This document shows positions 1 through 9,983 of a stretch of 64,000 nt of DNA, one piece after another (the stretch's first letter is position 1; each line of letters begins with the position of its first letter). Both the position numbers and the translations under genes were made by a program. This stretch comes from Acinetobacter terrestris (GTDB lineage Bacteria; Pseudomonadota; Gammaproteobacteria; Pseudomonadales; Moraxellaceae), in NCBI RefSeq assembly GCF_004331155.1, contig NZ_SJNZ01000007.1, positions 1 through 64,000 of the forward strand. The letters run 5' to 3'. Under the pieces are notes generated by a model. The model was given only the letters and a program-made list of their open reading frames with translations, was not told the origin of the DNA and did not search any database.

Positions 1-17
1 AAAAAAAAAAAAAAAAA

Positions 18-39
18 CCGCCAATATAGGCGGTTTTTT
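18..39. terminator. Intrinsic terminator, bidirectional
   Basis: A 5-bp CCGCC/GGCGG stem with a 6-base loop is followed by six T on the plus strand and preceded by at least 17 A. It can therefore stop transcription from either side. Whichever gene lies left of the window is not visible. Confidence 0.75.
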
Positions 40-103
40 ATACAATAAGTATTCGGTACAATGATAATATAAGACTTAGAAGCTATGGCGGCTTTTTACT
101 CTA

Positions 104-152
104 CTCTTTAATTAAATTACCACACTCTTTAACAATCGTTACAGCTCTTTAA
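104..152 (+). repeat. Three direct CTCTTTAA repeats at 20-21 bp spacing
   Basis: CTCTTTAA occurs at 104-111, 125-132 and 145-152. The middle copy continues as CTCTTTAACA, which matches the core of the rRNA-leader boxA element. The helical spacing suggests protein contacts on one face of the DNA, but no rRNA gene follows. The function is unknown. Confidence 0.4.
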
Positions 153-196
153 ATTAAAACCGACACAATGGTTTTTAAAAGTTGTCACACTGAGTT

Positions 197-877
197 TTAT
201 GGCAACATCGCTAAATAAGCGGATGGGTTTTTACGCTGACCGTCTTTGACTACTTCATAATGTAAATGCGGGCCGGTACAACGACCTGTACAGCCGACAT
301 TGGCAATATGCTCACCCGCTTTTACCTGATCACCGACACGGGCGATTAGACGAGATGCATGGGCATAACGTGTTAAATAGCCATTACCATGGTTAATTTC
401 AACATATTGGCCATAACCGGTGCCCCAACCTGATTTAGTGACAACACCTGGACCAGTGGCATAAATAGCCGTACCACTTGCTGCAGACATATCCAAACCT
501 GAATGGTTTTCAGCGCGGCCACCCATGGTACGACCACCATAATTTGAGCTTACGCGTTTCATGTCAGGAAGTGGATGAGCTACCAACCAAGAGTAAGGAT
601 TGTTAGAATAGCTTTTTGAGGTGCTTGAACCGTATTTTTTTGCGAGCGATTCATTGTTCAATTCAACAGTTTTTTCACGTAATTTGACGCTCATTTTTGT
701 TTCAGCAGGAATATCAATATCATTTGATTCTGCATATGAACCTTGAGCCAAAGTACGGGTCAACTGTTCAATACGATCTGTTGATACGTCAGAATTTAGC
801 TCTACCAAATCGGCAAAAGCTACGGATGCGGCAGACGCTGCCAATGAAAACGCTAATAAAATACGTCTCGTATGCAT
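197..877 (-). CDS. M23 family (LytM-type) metallopeptidase
   Basis: This is a secreted or periplasmic peptidoglycan endopeptidase of the LytM/M23 family, 226 aa. Residues 1-22 form a signal peptide ending in SVAFA. The C-terminal half holds the zinc-binding motifs: HxxxD at 125-129 (HSGLD), YAH around 171-173 and HLH at 204-206. The ATG at 877 has an AGAGG Shine-Dalgarno sequence six bases upstream. The metal and catalytic residues look complete, so an active enzyme is expected rather than a degenerate EnvC/NlpD-type activator. The middle of the protein has no domain I can name. It is divergent from the DUF721 gene, with a 108-bp shared promoter region. Confidence 0.9.
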   Translation of the reverse strand: MHTRRILLAFSLAASAASVAFADLVELNSDVSTDRIEQLTRTLAQGSYAESNDIDIPAETKMSVKLREKTVELNNESLAKKYGSSTSKSYSNNPYSWLVAHPLPDMKRVSSNYGGRTMGGRAENHSGLDMSAASGTAIYATGPGVVTKSGWGTGYGQYVEINHGNGYLTRYAHASRLIARVGDQVKAGEHIANVGCTGRCTGPHLHYEVVKDGQRKNPSAYLAMLP

Positions 878-985
878 AAAAAACCTCTTTTAACTGTTCT
901 TAGTTAATGTCCTTGCGTGATCTCTTCCTTGATATCTACTGAAAGGAGCGCATAAGATTAAGACACAAATATGTAGGAACAATGT

Positions 986-1426
986 ATGTCTGAACCGGTC
1001 AAGCTCTTCCAACAAACAAGAAAACACTTAAAAACAGGAAACTTTACGTTTCTCTCTACACAAGTTGCTGCATGGCAGAAACTTACAAAACTTATTCAAC
1101 CCTTATTGCCCCAACCAGAGCAATGGCAAGTTGTATGTTATGAAAATGGCATTTTGACGATTACCGGTGCCAATCAAGCCATGATTAGTCAACTGGCATA
1201 TCTTCAAAAGCAATATATTGTTCAACTGTCACAATTGCCCGAATTCAAAGATTTGCATAAACTGCAAGTTCGTTTAAGAATTCAAACGCAAACCCCGCTT
1301 AAGCCTGAAGCACTGACCAGATCCCTTAGTCCAGATACCCAAGATTTAATTCGTGGTGCTGCTGACTTTGTGAGCGACCCTAAGCTTAGCCAAGCAATGC
1401 TACGTTTGGCAAGCAATAAAAAGTAA
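986..1426 (+). CDS. DUF721 domain-containing protein
   Basis: This 146-aa soluble protein is recognised as a DUF721 (DciA-like) family member from its N-terminal pattern of an aromatic and basic helix followed by QPEQW..CYENGILTITGANQAMISQL. DUF721 proteins are small and nucleic-acid associated; DciA loads the replicative helicase in many bacteria that lack DnaC. Whether this short copy does so is an inference. The start ATG follows AGGA nine bases upstream. It is convergent with lpxC, and the 97-bp space between holds only small hairpins. Confidence 0.7.
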   Translation: MSEPVKLFQQTRKHLKTGNFTFLSTQVAAWQKLTKLIQPLLPQPEQWQVVCYENGILTITGANQAMISQLAYLQKQYIVQLSQLPEFKDLHKLQVRLRIQTQTPLKPEALTRSLSPDTQDLIRGAADFVSDPKLSQAMLRLASNKK

Positions 1427-1523
1427 CTGACATTTTGATGTCGTTGAAATTAGTCACAAATTCCGTGACCTGTTTAACACTCACGTTTGTTATATTATAA
1501 CACAGCCATTAAAAGACAATGAC

Positions 1524-2426
1524 TTATGTCACACTCACATAAGAAATTGGACATTGCGTTTCGTCATCAAATGTTACAATTTCGTAACTCGTTGGGTCGC
1601 TTTTAACATTACGTAATAATTGATTATTTAAGGCATGGCCCGATTTATAGCCATCAAACTTTGCAATAATTTGATGCCCAAGCAAATATAAATCCCCCAC
1701 GGCATCCAAAATTTTATGTCTTACAAATTCGTCTGAGAAGCGCAACCCTTCCTCATTGACCACGCCTGTCTCATCTACTCCAATCGCATTTTCCAGACTC
1801 GCGCCTAAGGCCAAGTTATTGGCTTTAAGATAGTCTAAATCTTTCATAAAACCGAAAGTACGCGCTTCACTCACTTCATAAACGAAAGTTTCGGTAGAAA
1901 AGTCGATAGTTGCAGACTGGTATTCTTTTTTAAAGGCAGGATGATCAAAATCAATGGTGAAATTCAGTTGAAAGCCTTCATGCGGATGAAACACAGCGCG
2001 TTTATCCTCTATCAAGGCTTCAACAGGTTTTAAAATTTTGATAAATTTTTTCGGCGCATTTTGTTCTTGTAGTCCGCCTTGCATGAGCAAATAAATAAAC
2101 GGACCTGCACTACCATCCATAATCGGCACTTCAGACGCAGAGACTTCGATAATCAGGTTATCAATGCCTAACCCTGCAATGGCGCTCATCACATGTTCAA
2201 TAGTGCCGACTTTGGCATTTTCCTGAACCAAGTTAGAGCACATAAATGCTTCTTGAATCAGCATAGCATTGGCTTGAATATCAACGGGTGGATCTAAATC
2301 GATACGTCGAAATACAATTCCCCCATCCACATGGTGCGGCACAAAGTTAATCAAGACTTTTTGCCCACTATGAAGACCGATACCGCTCGCTTTCACGACA
2401 CGTTGCAGGGTTCGTTGTTTCAACAT
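1524..2426 (-). CDS. lpxC: UDP-3-O-acyl-N-acetylglucosamine deacetylase
   Basis: LpxC catalyses the committed zinc-dependent step of lipid A synthesis in the cytoplasm. The family signatures are visible: [14 protein letters not shown] (first His ligand), [17 protein letters not shown] (His and Asp ligands) and [13 protein letters not shown] (catalytic His). The start is placed at the ATG at 2426, giving 300 aa as in other Acinetobacter LpxC. An in-frame ATG four codons upstream (2438) is possible, and neither has a strong ribosome binding site. It lies last in the division cluster but is separated from ftsZ by a terminator hairpin, so it probably also has its own promoter. Confidence 0.97.
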   Translation of the reverse strand: MLKQRTLQRVVKASGIGLHSGQKVLINFVPHHVDGGIVFRRIDLDPPVDIQANAMLIQEAFMCSNLVQENAKVGTIEHVMSAIAGLGIDNLIIEVSASEVPIMDGSAGPFIYLLMQGGLQEQNAPKKFIKILKPVEALIEDKRAVFHPHEGFQLNFTIDFDHPAFKKEYQSATIDFSTETFVYEVSEARTFGFMKDLDYLKANNLALGASLENAIGVDETGVVNEEGLRFSDEFVRHKILDAVGDLYLLGHQIIAKFDGYKSGHALNNQLLRNVKSDPTSYEIVTFDDETQCPISYVSVT

Positions 2427-2490
2427 TTTTTCTATCATCTGCTCATAAAACCGCTATACGTTAGCATATTTAGCCATTGATAAAAAACAA

Positions 2491-2514
2491 AAAGGCCGTA
2501 TTACTACGACCTTT
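2491..2514 (-). terminator. Terminator downstream of ftsZ
   Basis: Read on the minus strand, AAAGGTCGTA and TACGGCCTTT pair across a GTAA loop (one G-U pair) and a T-rich tail follows. It lies between ftsZ and lpxC, so it should attenuate or end the ftsZ transcript. Confidence 0.65.
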
Positions 2515-2548
2515 TGTAAATCTGTAAACCAGAACTAAAACGATTAGT

Positions 2549-3739
2549 TTACTTACGTTGTTGATTTTTCAAATAATCTTGAATACTCATTGGTGTTGGA
2601 CGTGCTGCACCTACTGCAGGAGCAGGGGCTGTACCGGCATCACTGTTTTGACGCTGAATTGCAGGTACATCATCATCTTCAACAACAGCATGCGCAACAT
2701 GGTTGGCTGGACGGGTTGCAGACTGAGAGGATGGACGTTTCACTGTATCAGCTGAATCTGCCGAATTACGGGTCAAGCCGGTTGCAATCACAGTTACACT
2801 CAGTTCATCGCGCGCATCTGGATCAAATACCGTTCCGTAGAACACTTGACCTTCGTCCAAATCGACAATTTGATTGACAACATCGGTAATTTCTTCAATT
2901 TCACCGAAAGTCACATCATCACCACCGGTTACGTTAATTAAAATACCTTTGGCATTCATGATAGTCACGTTATCCAGCAATGGACTACGAATCGCTTGTT
3001 CAGCCGCTTGACGTGCACGGTTTTCACCACGACCTGAACCCACACCCATCATGGCATAACCACGCGTACTCATAGCAGTCTTCAAATCGGCGAAGTCAAG
3101 GTTGATATGACCTGGACGAACCACAAGATCAAAGATACTGCGTACCGCATTGAGCAATACGTCATCTGCTTTCTTGTACGCGTCTTTCATTGAAATATCG
3201 CGGAATACCTTAAGCAAACGCTGGTTAGGAATAATGATTAACGAGTCAACATGTGCTTCTAAAGCTTCAATGCCTTTTTCAGCAGATTGCTGACGACGTT
3301 TCCCTTCAAAATTGAAAGGTGTAGTCACCACACCGACGGTCAAAATGCCCATTTCTTTGGCAATTTCAGCCACAACTGGCGCAGCACCGGTACCTGTACC
3401 ACCACCCATACCCGCAGTTACAAACACCATGTCTGTACCTTCAAGGTGTTGGCGAATGATTTCACGGCTTTCTTCAGCAGCAGTTTGACCCACTTGAGGA
3501 TTTGCACCTGCACCCAAACCGCGTGTGCTTTGCTCGCCTAACTGGATTTTGAATTGGGCATTCATACGGTCTAAAGCTTGTTTGTCCGTGTTGGCACAAA
3601 CAAATTTTACACCCTGAATGTCTGACTCGAGCATATGTTGTACAGCATTACCACCAGCACCACCTACACCAAATACAGTGAAACGGGCTTGACCGTTGCT
3701 ATCGTTTTGATCATCTTCTAAAAATTCAAATGAGGCCAT
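2549..3739 (-). CDS. ftsZ: Cell division protein FtsZ
   Basis: FtsZ is the tubulin-like GTPase that forms the Z-ring at midcell. The GTP-binding loop GGGTGTG is at residues 112-118, the N-terminal Rossmann motif [13 protein letters not shown] is near 24-36, and the T7 loop region ([11 protein letters not shown]) is present. A disordered linker from about 320 leads to the C-terminal peptide ending [12 protein letters not shown]. That peptide differs from the enterobacterial FtsA/ZipA-binding tail but is typical of Acinetobacter as I recall it. The ATG at 3739 gives 396 aa; the longer frame begins with a GTG at 3775 and adds 12 residues not expected in the family. The 125-bp space before it may hold an ftsZ promoter. 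Confidence 0.98.
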   Translation of the reverse strand: MASFEFLEDDQNDSNGQARFTVFGVGGAGGNAVQHMLESDIQGVKFVCANTDKQALDRMNAQFKIQLGEQSTRGLGAGANPQVGQTAAEESREIIRQHLEGTDMVFVTAGMGGGTGTGAAPVVAEIAKEMGILTVGVVTTPFNFEGKRRQQSAEKGIEALEAHVDSLIIIPNQRLLKVFRDISMKDAYKKADDVLLNAVRSIFDLVVRPGHINLDFADLKTAMSTRGYAMMGVGSGRGENRARQAAEQAIRSPLLDNVTIMNAKGILINVTGGDDVTFGEIEEITDVVNQIVDLDEGQVFYGTVFDPDARDELSVTVIATGLTRNSADSADTVKRPSSQSATRPANHVAHAVVEDDDVPAIQRQNSDAGTAPAPAVGAARPTPMSIQDYLKNQQRK

Positions 3740-3900
3740 GACCTTTGGATTTCCTAATTCGTAATTGGCAGTCACTTAAGCCCGTATACTGCCTTGATCT
3801 TAATAAAAAATTATGTTTTAGGATGCTGCCCAACTACACGCTTGTCAAGTCCAAGCCCTTAGACGTACAACTTCCTAACAATATTCCCAATAAATTCAAC

Positions 3901-5163
3901 TTAAAATATCGATTTTAACTGATTATTTAATGCCGACCATGCTCGACCTACTCGCTTAAAAACCGACAGTTTTTCAGGATCTGTAGATTCTACAATGGTA
4001 TCTTGCGTGTCACTTTGACTAAACATCAATAATCCTGCAGCTGTTGCATATTGCGAACGACGCAAAGCTGCCTGATTTTGCTCTTCAGCATATACCTGTA
4101 CCGGCGGATTTCCTAAATGTGCCGAAACCCCCAACATGTGACGTGCCAGATTCACCATTCCTTCGATTTGGCTTGCATCACCTGTCAGTACCACACCATG
4201 GTATAAACCATGAATCGCACCGTTACGTTGTAACTCTTGATGAACTTGAGTCAAAATTTCTTCATAACGCGCAATAATAATTTCTGCCAATTCAATCCGG
4301 CTGATGGTTTGTGGACCATCAATGCCCTGGAATTGAATCATATGATCAGGTTTCACCACTTTCAGGTCAACACAACCATACAATAACTTGATTCGTTCCG
4401 CTTCTTCCGTGGTGGTCTGCAACACTGCTGCAATGTCACGCGTAACATGCTCGCCACCACGTTGCAAAGTATGCGTCAATGCAAGGCGGCCATCGAGATA
4501 TACCGCAATATTGGTGGTACCCGCCCCAATATCCACCAGGCATGCCCCATACTCTTTTTCATCTTTGAGCAGGCTTGCTTCAGCGGTTGCCAAACAGGAC
4601 ACCACCATTTTCTCGACGCCAATATTGGCACCTTTCAGCGCGCGATCCAGATTCTGCATGGTACTGATTGGCAGCATCATGAGCTGATAATGCCCGATCA
4701 TGCTATGTGCAGACATGCGAATCGGATTTTGTACCCATTCTGCCGAATCATCCAGTTCAAAGCCCAAAGGCACTGCACTGACCAAATAATGATCTGAGGT
4801 CAAATGACTGGCTTTGGCCAACTCTAGCGCCCGAACCACTTCACTGGTGGTAATGGTATGGTCGCTATTTTCAATAGGTGTACGACCTGATGCATAAAAG
4901 CTTTTTAATTCTGCACTTGGGATGGAAATCCAAGCGGAATGCACCCGGCATTCAGCCATATCTTCTGCTTCTTGTACGGCATTTTTGATTGCAGTAATGA
5001 CTTTATCGAGACTTACAATTTTCCCTTTATTCATGCCTCGGTTACGAGCGGTTGCCATCCCAATCACTTGGATATTGTCTGGCGCATGTACCTTACCAAT
5101 CAAAACTGAAACTTTGTGTGTCCCAATGTCAATCGCAACAACCGAGGGAACAGCTTCATTCAT
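3901..5163 (-). CDS. ftsA: Cell division protein FtsA
   Basis: FtsA is an actin-like ATPase that anchors FtsZ filaments to the inner membrane, 420 aa. The phosphate-1 motif AIDIGTHKVSVLIGK is near residue 10, the second phosphate motif VDIGAGTTNIAVY near 210 and the adenosine motif VLTGDASQIEG near 335. A C-terminal amphipathic segment (FKRVGRAWSALNNQLKSIF) forms the membrane-targeting helix. It is followed by ftsZ and preceded by ftsQ with a 71-bp gap, the usual dcw-cluster order. Confidence 0.98.
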   Translation of the reverse strand: MNEAVPSVVAIDIGTHKVSVLIGKVHAPDNIQVIGMATARNRGMNKGKIVSLDKVITAIKNAVQEAEDMAECRVHSAWISIPSAELKSFYASGRTPIENSDHTITTSEVVRALELAKASHLTSDHYLVSAVPLGFELDDSAEWVQNPIRMSAHSMIGHYQLMMLPISTMQNLDRALKGANIGVEKMVVSCLATAEASLLKDEKEYGACLVDIGAGTTNIAVYLDGRLALTHTLQRGGEHVTRDIAAVLQTTTEEAERIKLLYGCVDLKVVKPDHMIQFQGIDGPQTISRIELAEIIIARYEEILTQVHQELQRNGAIHGLYHGVVLTGDASQIEGMVNLARHMLGVSAHLGNPPVQVYAEEQNQAALRRSQYATAAGLLMFSQSDTQDTIVESTDPEKLSVFKRVGRAWSALNNQLKSIF

Positions 5164-5234
5164 TATCTACTACTACCATTACGTGTTTGGTTGATTTATG
5201 GCCATAAGCCTCTATTTTATATAAAGCCGTTCAA

Positions 5235-6089
5235 TTATGGCTTTACCGGTATTGTATCTGCAATGCTTGTGTCATCAATCGTTACAACAAAATGACCATT
5301 TATAATACTTGGAGGGGTTGAATTCTTCCATTGTATCGCCAATCCATTTCGATAACGTAAGTCAATTGACGAGATTTTAGACCAAACCGGTTTTAAATCA
5401 CTTTGTGCCAGATGACTCAAGCGTTGAAGCTTACTCATGGTCTGATCCTGGTCCACAATAATGCGCAAACCCGAATCAAACTGCATAAACCAGGTCATAC
5501 GTTCTGTTAAATATAATTCTTTTAAACGAACATTGACCGGCAGGAATAACTGATTAATTTCATTGTAGCGACGCATCATCATTTTGGACTGAGAGGTTGG
5601 GCCGTGCAGCAATGGCAATTTTTGATTATTTTGCGGAATCACTTCTGCAAAAATATCACCACTGTCGCTTAACAGTCGCCCAGTCCCCCAGCGCGCAATG
5701 GGATGACGCGGCATCACTCGTACCCGAATCGAGTTGGGCCATGCACGTGATACCACCACGCGATCCACCCAGGACAACTCGAGCGCCTGATCTCGAATTT
5801 GTTCCAGATCAGAGGTGAAATAATTTGCTGTTACCGCTGGGGTAACATGCTGCATGACCTGACTGTTTTCAGCGTCTGAACGCGTACCTACAACATTGAG
5901 TTCCGCGACATGCGCATCGGTCATGACTGTATATAAAGCATAGACCCCTACAGCCAATACCATGAGTGCAACCAGCAATAACAACCAGCCACCGGCATTC
6001 GCAAGCTTTTCCTTACGGGTCGGCGGCTTGTCATGTATGGAGGTAATTGCTGCTCGTTTACGGCGCATTGAAGCAGGAAGTTGAGCCAT
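5235..6089 (-). CDS. ftsQ: Cell division protein FtsQ
   Basis: FtsQ is a bitopic inner-membrane divisome protein, 284 aa. It has a basic cytoplasmic N-terminus (RRKRAAITS), one transmembrane helix at about residues 34-56, then a periplasmic POTRA domain beginning at about 60 (VAELNVVGTRS). The motif WVDRVVVSRAWPNSIRVRV is the family hallmark. The ATG lies 3 bp after the ddl stop, so the two are probably translationally coupled. FtsQ links early and late division proteins through FtsB and FtsL. Confidence 0.96.
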   Translation of the reverse strand: MAQLPASMRRKRAAITSIHDKPPTRKEKLANAGGWLLLLVALMVLAVGVYALYTVMTDAHVAELNVVGTRSDAENSQVMQHVTPAVTANYFTSDLEQIRDQALELSWVDRVVVSRAWPNSIRVRVMPRHPIARWGTGRLLSDSGDIFAEVIPQNNQKLPLLHGPTSQSKMMMRRYNEINQLFLPVNVRLKELYLTERMTWFMQFDSGLRIIVDQDQTMSKLQRLSHLAQSDLKPVWSKISSIDLRYRNGLAIQWKNSTPPSIINGHFVVTIDDTSIADTIPVKP

Positions 6090-6092
6090 GGT

Positions 6093-7022
6093 TTAGTGAG
6101 CCGCACCCGTCAAAGTTTGTTCCAAAATGGCAACGCAAAGCTCATCAAAGCTATACCCTACCGCTTTTGCAGCTTTAGGTACCAATGAATGACTGGTCAT
6201 GCCTGGAACAGTGTTCACTTCTAACAACCAGAAGTTGCCTTGTTCATCCTGCATGGCATCAATACGACCCCAGCCACTTGCACCCACGGCCTGGAAAGCA
6301 CGCAAAGACAAGGCTTGCAAACGTTTTTCATCATCTTCGCTTAGACCGCAAGGAATGCCGTACTGCACATCGTTACGGTTATATTTGGCTTCATAATCGT
6401 AAAAAGCCACATCTTTTGGCGGCTCGAGACGAATCACAGGAAGCGCCTGACCATTCAGAATCACAATCGTGAACTCACGACCGCTAATCCATTTTTCGGC
6501 CATTACCACTGCATCATGTTCAGTGGCTTTTTCAATCGCGTTGGCAAAGTCTTCAATCCGTTCAACTTTGCTCATACCAATACTTGAGCCTTCATGTACC
6601 GGTTTGATAATGAAGGGCAAGCCAATACTGTCGACGACAGCATTCAAATCAGAATCTTTGGTCACAATACGGTAAGGTGCAGTCGGCAGTTCAGAACCTT
6701 GCCAAACCTGCTTGGTTTTGACCTTATCCATACCAATGGCTGAGCCTTGTACACCGGTACCGGTATAAGGCAGATTCAACCATTCTAATGCGCCTTGAAT
6801 TTGACCATCTTCACCGCCACGACCGTGTAAAACAATAAATGCGCGATCATAGTTGACCAGTTCAGTCACGCTACGCTGTTGCGGGTCAAAAGCTTCTGCA
6901 TTTACACCCGAGCGTACTAATGCTTCAAGTACAGCCTTACCACTATCTAGAGAAACCTCGCGCTCAGCCGATTTACCACCAAGCAACACGGCAACTTTGC
7001 CGAATTCTGAAGCATTTGCCAC
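6093..7022 (-). CDS. ddl: D-alanine--D-alanine ligase
   Basis: An ATP-grasp enzyme that makes the D-Ala-D-Ala dipeptide for peptidoglycan precursors, 309 aa. Visible signatures are VLLGGKSAEREVSLDSG near residue 11, HGRGGEDGQ, the HEGSSIGMSKV serine loop and the C-terminal EVNTVPGMTSHSLVPKAA. The start is a GTG at 7022, supported by AAGGAT seven bases upstream. It sits between murC and ftsQ, which identifies it as the DdlB-type copy of the dcw cluster. Confidence 0.97.
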   Translation of the reverse strand: MANASEFGKVAVLLGGKSAEREVSLDSGKAVLEALVRSGVNAEAFDPQQRSVTELVNYDRAFIVLHGRGGEDGQIQGALEWLNLPYTGTGVQGSAIGMDKVKTKQVWQGSELPTAPYRIVTKDSDLNAVVDSIGLPFIIKPVHEGSSIGMSKVERIEDFANAIEKATEHDAVVMAEKWISGREFTIVILNGQALPVIRLEPPKDVAFYDYEAKYNRNDVQYGIPCGLSEDDEKRLQALSLRAFQAVGASGWGRIDAMQDEQGNFWLLEVNTVPGMTSHSLVPKAAKAVGYSFDELCVAILEQTLTGAAH

Positions 7023-7078
7023 GTTTATATCCTTAAACTTTATAACTGAACGATCAAATTCAAAACCACAAAAAGTGA

Positions 7079-8527
7079 TTATTTTAAATACAATTTATTT
7101 TGTGCAAGCTCAATCGAGATAGCACCCACATTACCTGCGCCTTGCGTTAATAACAAGTCATTCGCTTTTAACACTTTTTGCACCGCATTTTGCAAATTGC
7201 CTTCTACAGGATCAATCAAAATCGGTTCAACATCGCCACGTAAACGAATGCTACGCGCCAAGCTGCGACTGTCCGCGCCCACAATCGGTTTTTCACCGGC
7301 AGGATACACTTCCAGCAATAGCAATTGATCGACTTGTGACAATACATCTACGAAGTCATCGAAGCAGTCACGGGTACGGCTAAAGCGGTGCGGCTGGAAC
7401 ATCATCACCAAACGACGGTCTGGATGGCTTTGGCGCGCAGCTTTAATGGTGGCTTCCACTTCTTTAGGATGGTGACCATAGTCATCGACCAGTTTTACAT
7501 TACCGTCTTCAAGCTCAAATTCACCTTGCACCTGAAAACGACGACCTACCCCACTAAAGCCTTCCAAGGCACGGCAAATTGCCGCATCAGACACGCCTTC
7601 ATCCGTTGCCACGCCAATGGCAGCCAAGGCATTGAGTACATTGTGCAGACCCGGCTGGTTCACCGTCACCCGCAATGGCTCGCGATCTTTACGTAACACG
7701 GTAAAGTGCGTGCGCATGCCGTCTTGATCCACATCAACCGCACGAATGTCATTATCTTCGTTGAAACCGTAAGTTAAAAGTGGACGGCCAATACGCGGCA
7801 TGATTTCGCGGACATTGGCATCATCACCACAAACCACGGCTAAACCATAGAATGGAAGTTTCTGTAAAAATTGTACGAAGGTATCTTTTAATACGTCGAA
7901 GCTACCGCCATAGGTATCCATATGATCGGCATCGATATTGGTCACAATTGCAGCCATCGGATGCAAATGCAAGAAGGTCGCATCAGACTCATCCGCTTCA
8001 ACCACGATATAACGGCTCGCACCTAGTGCAGCATTCACGCCGGTACGATTCAGCAAACCACCGATCACATAAGTCGGATCCATGTTTTCTTCCGCCAACA
8101 TACAAGTGATGAGACTTGTGGTTGTGGTTTTACCATGTGTGCCCGCCACTGCGATCCCATGACGGTAACGCATCAACTCACCCAACATTTCAGCACGACG
8201 AACCACAGGAATACGGGTTTCAATCGCGGCCTTGATTTCCGGGTTTTCTGGATCAATCGCTGTAGAAACGACCAGTACATTGGCATCTTTAATATTTTCA
8301 GCCGCATGACCGATATAAACTTTGATACCGTTTTCTTCAAGTTGTGCAGTCGTTTTAGATGCCTTGATGTCAGAACCGGAAACTTTATAGCCCTGGTTTT
8401 TTAACACTTCCGCAATGCCACACATACCGGCACCACCAATCCCTACAAAATGAATATGTTTGATACGGCGCATTTCCGGCACTTTAATTAATTTTTTCGC
8501 TTGCTCAGCAGGAGTAGATGGAGACAT
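7079..8527 (-). CDS. murC: UDP-N-acetylmuramate--L-alanine ligase
   Basis: MurC adds L-alanine to UDP-MurNAc in the cytoplasm using ATP, 482 aa. The Rossmann-type motif [16 protein letters not shown] is near residue 28, the ATP P-loop [13 protein letters not shown] near 128, and the Mur ligase motif [13 protein letters not shown] in the C-terminal half. The usual length and all Mur-ligase landmarks are present. The gap to murG is 13 bp and to ddl 56 bp, so it belongs to the dcw operon. Confidence 0.98.
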   Translation of the reverse strand: MSPSTPAEQAKKLIKVPEMRRIKHIHFVGIGGAGMCGIAEVLKNQGYKVSGSDIKASKTTAQLEENGIKVYIGHAAENIKDANVLVVSTAIDPENPEIKAAIETRIPVVRRAEMLGELMRYRHGIAVAGTHGKTTTTSLITCMLAEENMDPTYVIGGLLNRTGVNAALGASRYIVVEADESDATFLHLHPMAAIVTNIDADHMDTYGGSFDVLKDTFVQFLQKLPFYGLAVVCGDDANVREIMPRIGRPLLTYGFNEDNDIRAVDVDQDGMRTHFTVLRKDREPLRVTVNQPGLHNVLNALAAIGVATDEGVSDAAICRALEGFSGVGRRFQVQGEFELEDGNVKLVDDYGHHPKEVEATIKAARQSHPDRRLVMMFQPHRFSRTRDCFDDFVDVLSQVDQLLLLEVYPAGEKPIVGADSRSLARSIRLRGDVEPILIDPVEGNLQNAVQKVLKANDLLLTQGAGNVGAISIELAQNKLYLK

Positions 8528-8540
8528 ATATCACTCTAAT

Positions 8541-9638
8541 TTACAATTCTTGAATTAAACGAACCACATGCTGTGTTGCATCAGGTTGTGCTTTTTGACG
8601 TGCTTTGACTGCCATTTCTGACAACAATTGGCGATTCATCAGGGGGGTTAGCAATTCTTTTAAACGATCCGCAGTCATGCTGGCTTGTGGGCAAATTTTC
8701 GCAGCATTGATATTCGCAAGGAATTTGGCATTTGCAGTTTGATGGTCATCCACTGCACTTGGCAATGGAACAAAAACCGCGGCCACACCCGCAGTTGCAA
8801 TTTCAGTCACCGTTAATGCGCCCGCACGGCAAATAATTAAATCGGCATCCGAATAAGCTTTGGCCATATCTTCAATAAACGGTCGTACTTCAACCTGCAA
8901 TGTAGTAGGTGCATCGCTATAACGTGCTTGCGTTGCATCCTGATGGTTTTGACCACATTGATGAAATACCTGCATCGGCACATCAAGTTGTTTCAATGCT
9001 TCCGGCACACGCTCATTTAATGCTTGCGCACCCAAGGAACCACCGACAATTAAAATCTGTAAAGGCTTGGCCGCTTTTTCACGTTCTTGATAACGCCAAG
9101 ACGGATTTAAAATTTCTGTAATTTCTTTGCGTACAGGATTGCCCGTAGTCACAATTTTTGCATTTTCAGCAAAAGTACCCGGAAAAGCCTGACACACGGT
9201 TTTGGCAATACGGGACAACTGGGTATTGGTAAAACCTGCAATCGCATTTTGCTCATGGATAATGACCGGGATCCCCAAGGCGCGTGCAGCCAGACCACCC
9301 GGTCCTGCCACATAACCGCCAAAACCCACAACAGCATCAATCTTGAGCTGTTTCATGTAACGCATGGCGCTTAAAGTTGCTTTTAAAATTTTTAAAGGTG
9401 CCAATAATTTACGTACCACACCGTTGCCACGTACACCCTGAATATCAATTTGATAAATTGGAATATTGTGATTTTTTAATAGACGATTTTCCATGCCTGC
9501 TGGCGTTGCAAGCCAAGACACCTGTACCCCTTGTTGCTGTAATTCTTTAGCAACAGCGAGTGCTGGAAAAACATGCCCGCCAGTACCTGCGGCCATCATC
9601 ATGACATGTTTGGGCTTTGTTTGCGTTGCTTCAGTCAC
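8541..9638 (-). CDS. murG: UDP-GlcNAc:lipid I N-acetylglucosaminyltransferase MurG
   Basis: MurG converts lipid I to lipid II at the inner face of the membrane, 365 aa. The glycine-rich AAGTGGHVFPALA is near residue 16, followed by GFGGYVAGPGGLAA, HEQNAIAGFTN and GGSLGAQALN. The C-terminal CRAGALTVTEIA motif belongs to the GT28 sugar-nucleotide site. The start is a GTG at 9638 with a weak ribosome binding site. The next in-frame ATGs (MMMAAG) would cut into the conserved core, so the GTG is preferred. It is the first gene of the visible murG-to-ftsZ run. Confidence 0.97.
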   Translation of the reverse strand: MTEATQTKPKHVMMMAAGTGGHVFPALAVAKELQQQGVQVSWLATPAGMENRLLKNHNIPIYQIDIQGVRGNGVVRKLLAPLKILKATLSAMRYMKQLKIDAVVGFGGYVAGPGGLAARALGIPVIIHEQNAIAGFTNTQLSRIAKTVCQAFPGTFAENAKIVTTGNPVRKEITEILNPSWRYQEREKAAKPLQILIVGGSLGAQALNERVPEALKQLDVPMQVFHQCGQNHQDATQARYSDAPTTLQVEVRPFIEDMAKAYSDADLIICRAGALTVTEIATAGVAAVFVPLPSAVDDHQTANAKFLANINAAKICPQASMTADRLKELLTPLMNRQLLSEMAVKARQKAQPDATQHVVRLIQEL

Positions 9639-9983
9639 AGTCTAATTCTTCAATTCTAAAATATGGATAACGAAATTCGATTTTAAGCGATCAATTGTAA
9701 TCACAAACGCATAACCGTGAAAGGTTATTTACTTTTTTTCAACAGGCGCTTCATTGTTTTTTTCTACGTATTTAAAAGTTTAAACTAGTTTTATTATTAA
9801 TCGAGGAAAAATATACAATTTAATGCATTTTTTATCCGGTTTTGTGATCTTGTTTTTGATCAGCCGATCAATTTAATACGCTTTCGTCCCAAAAGCTTCA
9901 TTAAAAAAGAGCCCAAATTGGACTCTTTTTTATCTCGTAATGATTCAATCAACTTAATGAAAAGTATCCTGTCACTTTTACTG
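9639..9983. other. Intergenic region upstream of murG
   Basis: This 345-bp AT-rich space separates murG from the PhyH gene. I see the terminator at 9903-9931 and no convincing open reading frame or tRNA. The murG-proximal half presumably carries the minus-strand promoter of the dcw run, but no -35/-10 pair stands out. Confidence 0.6.
9903..9931 (-). terminator. Terminator downstream of the gshB-PhyH pair
   Basis: On the minus strand GAGTCC pairs with GGGCTC (one U-G), extended by A6/T6 arms and followed by a T tract. It lies 52 bp after the PhyH stop. Confidence 0.75.

Noticed and set aside
2439..3775. Extended ftsZ start at the GTG at 3775
   Set aside because: Adds 12 atypical residues; the ATG at 3739 matches the known Acinetobacter N-terminus (MASFEF).
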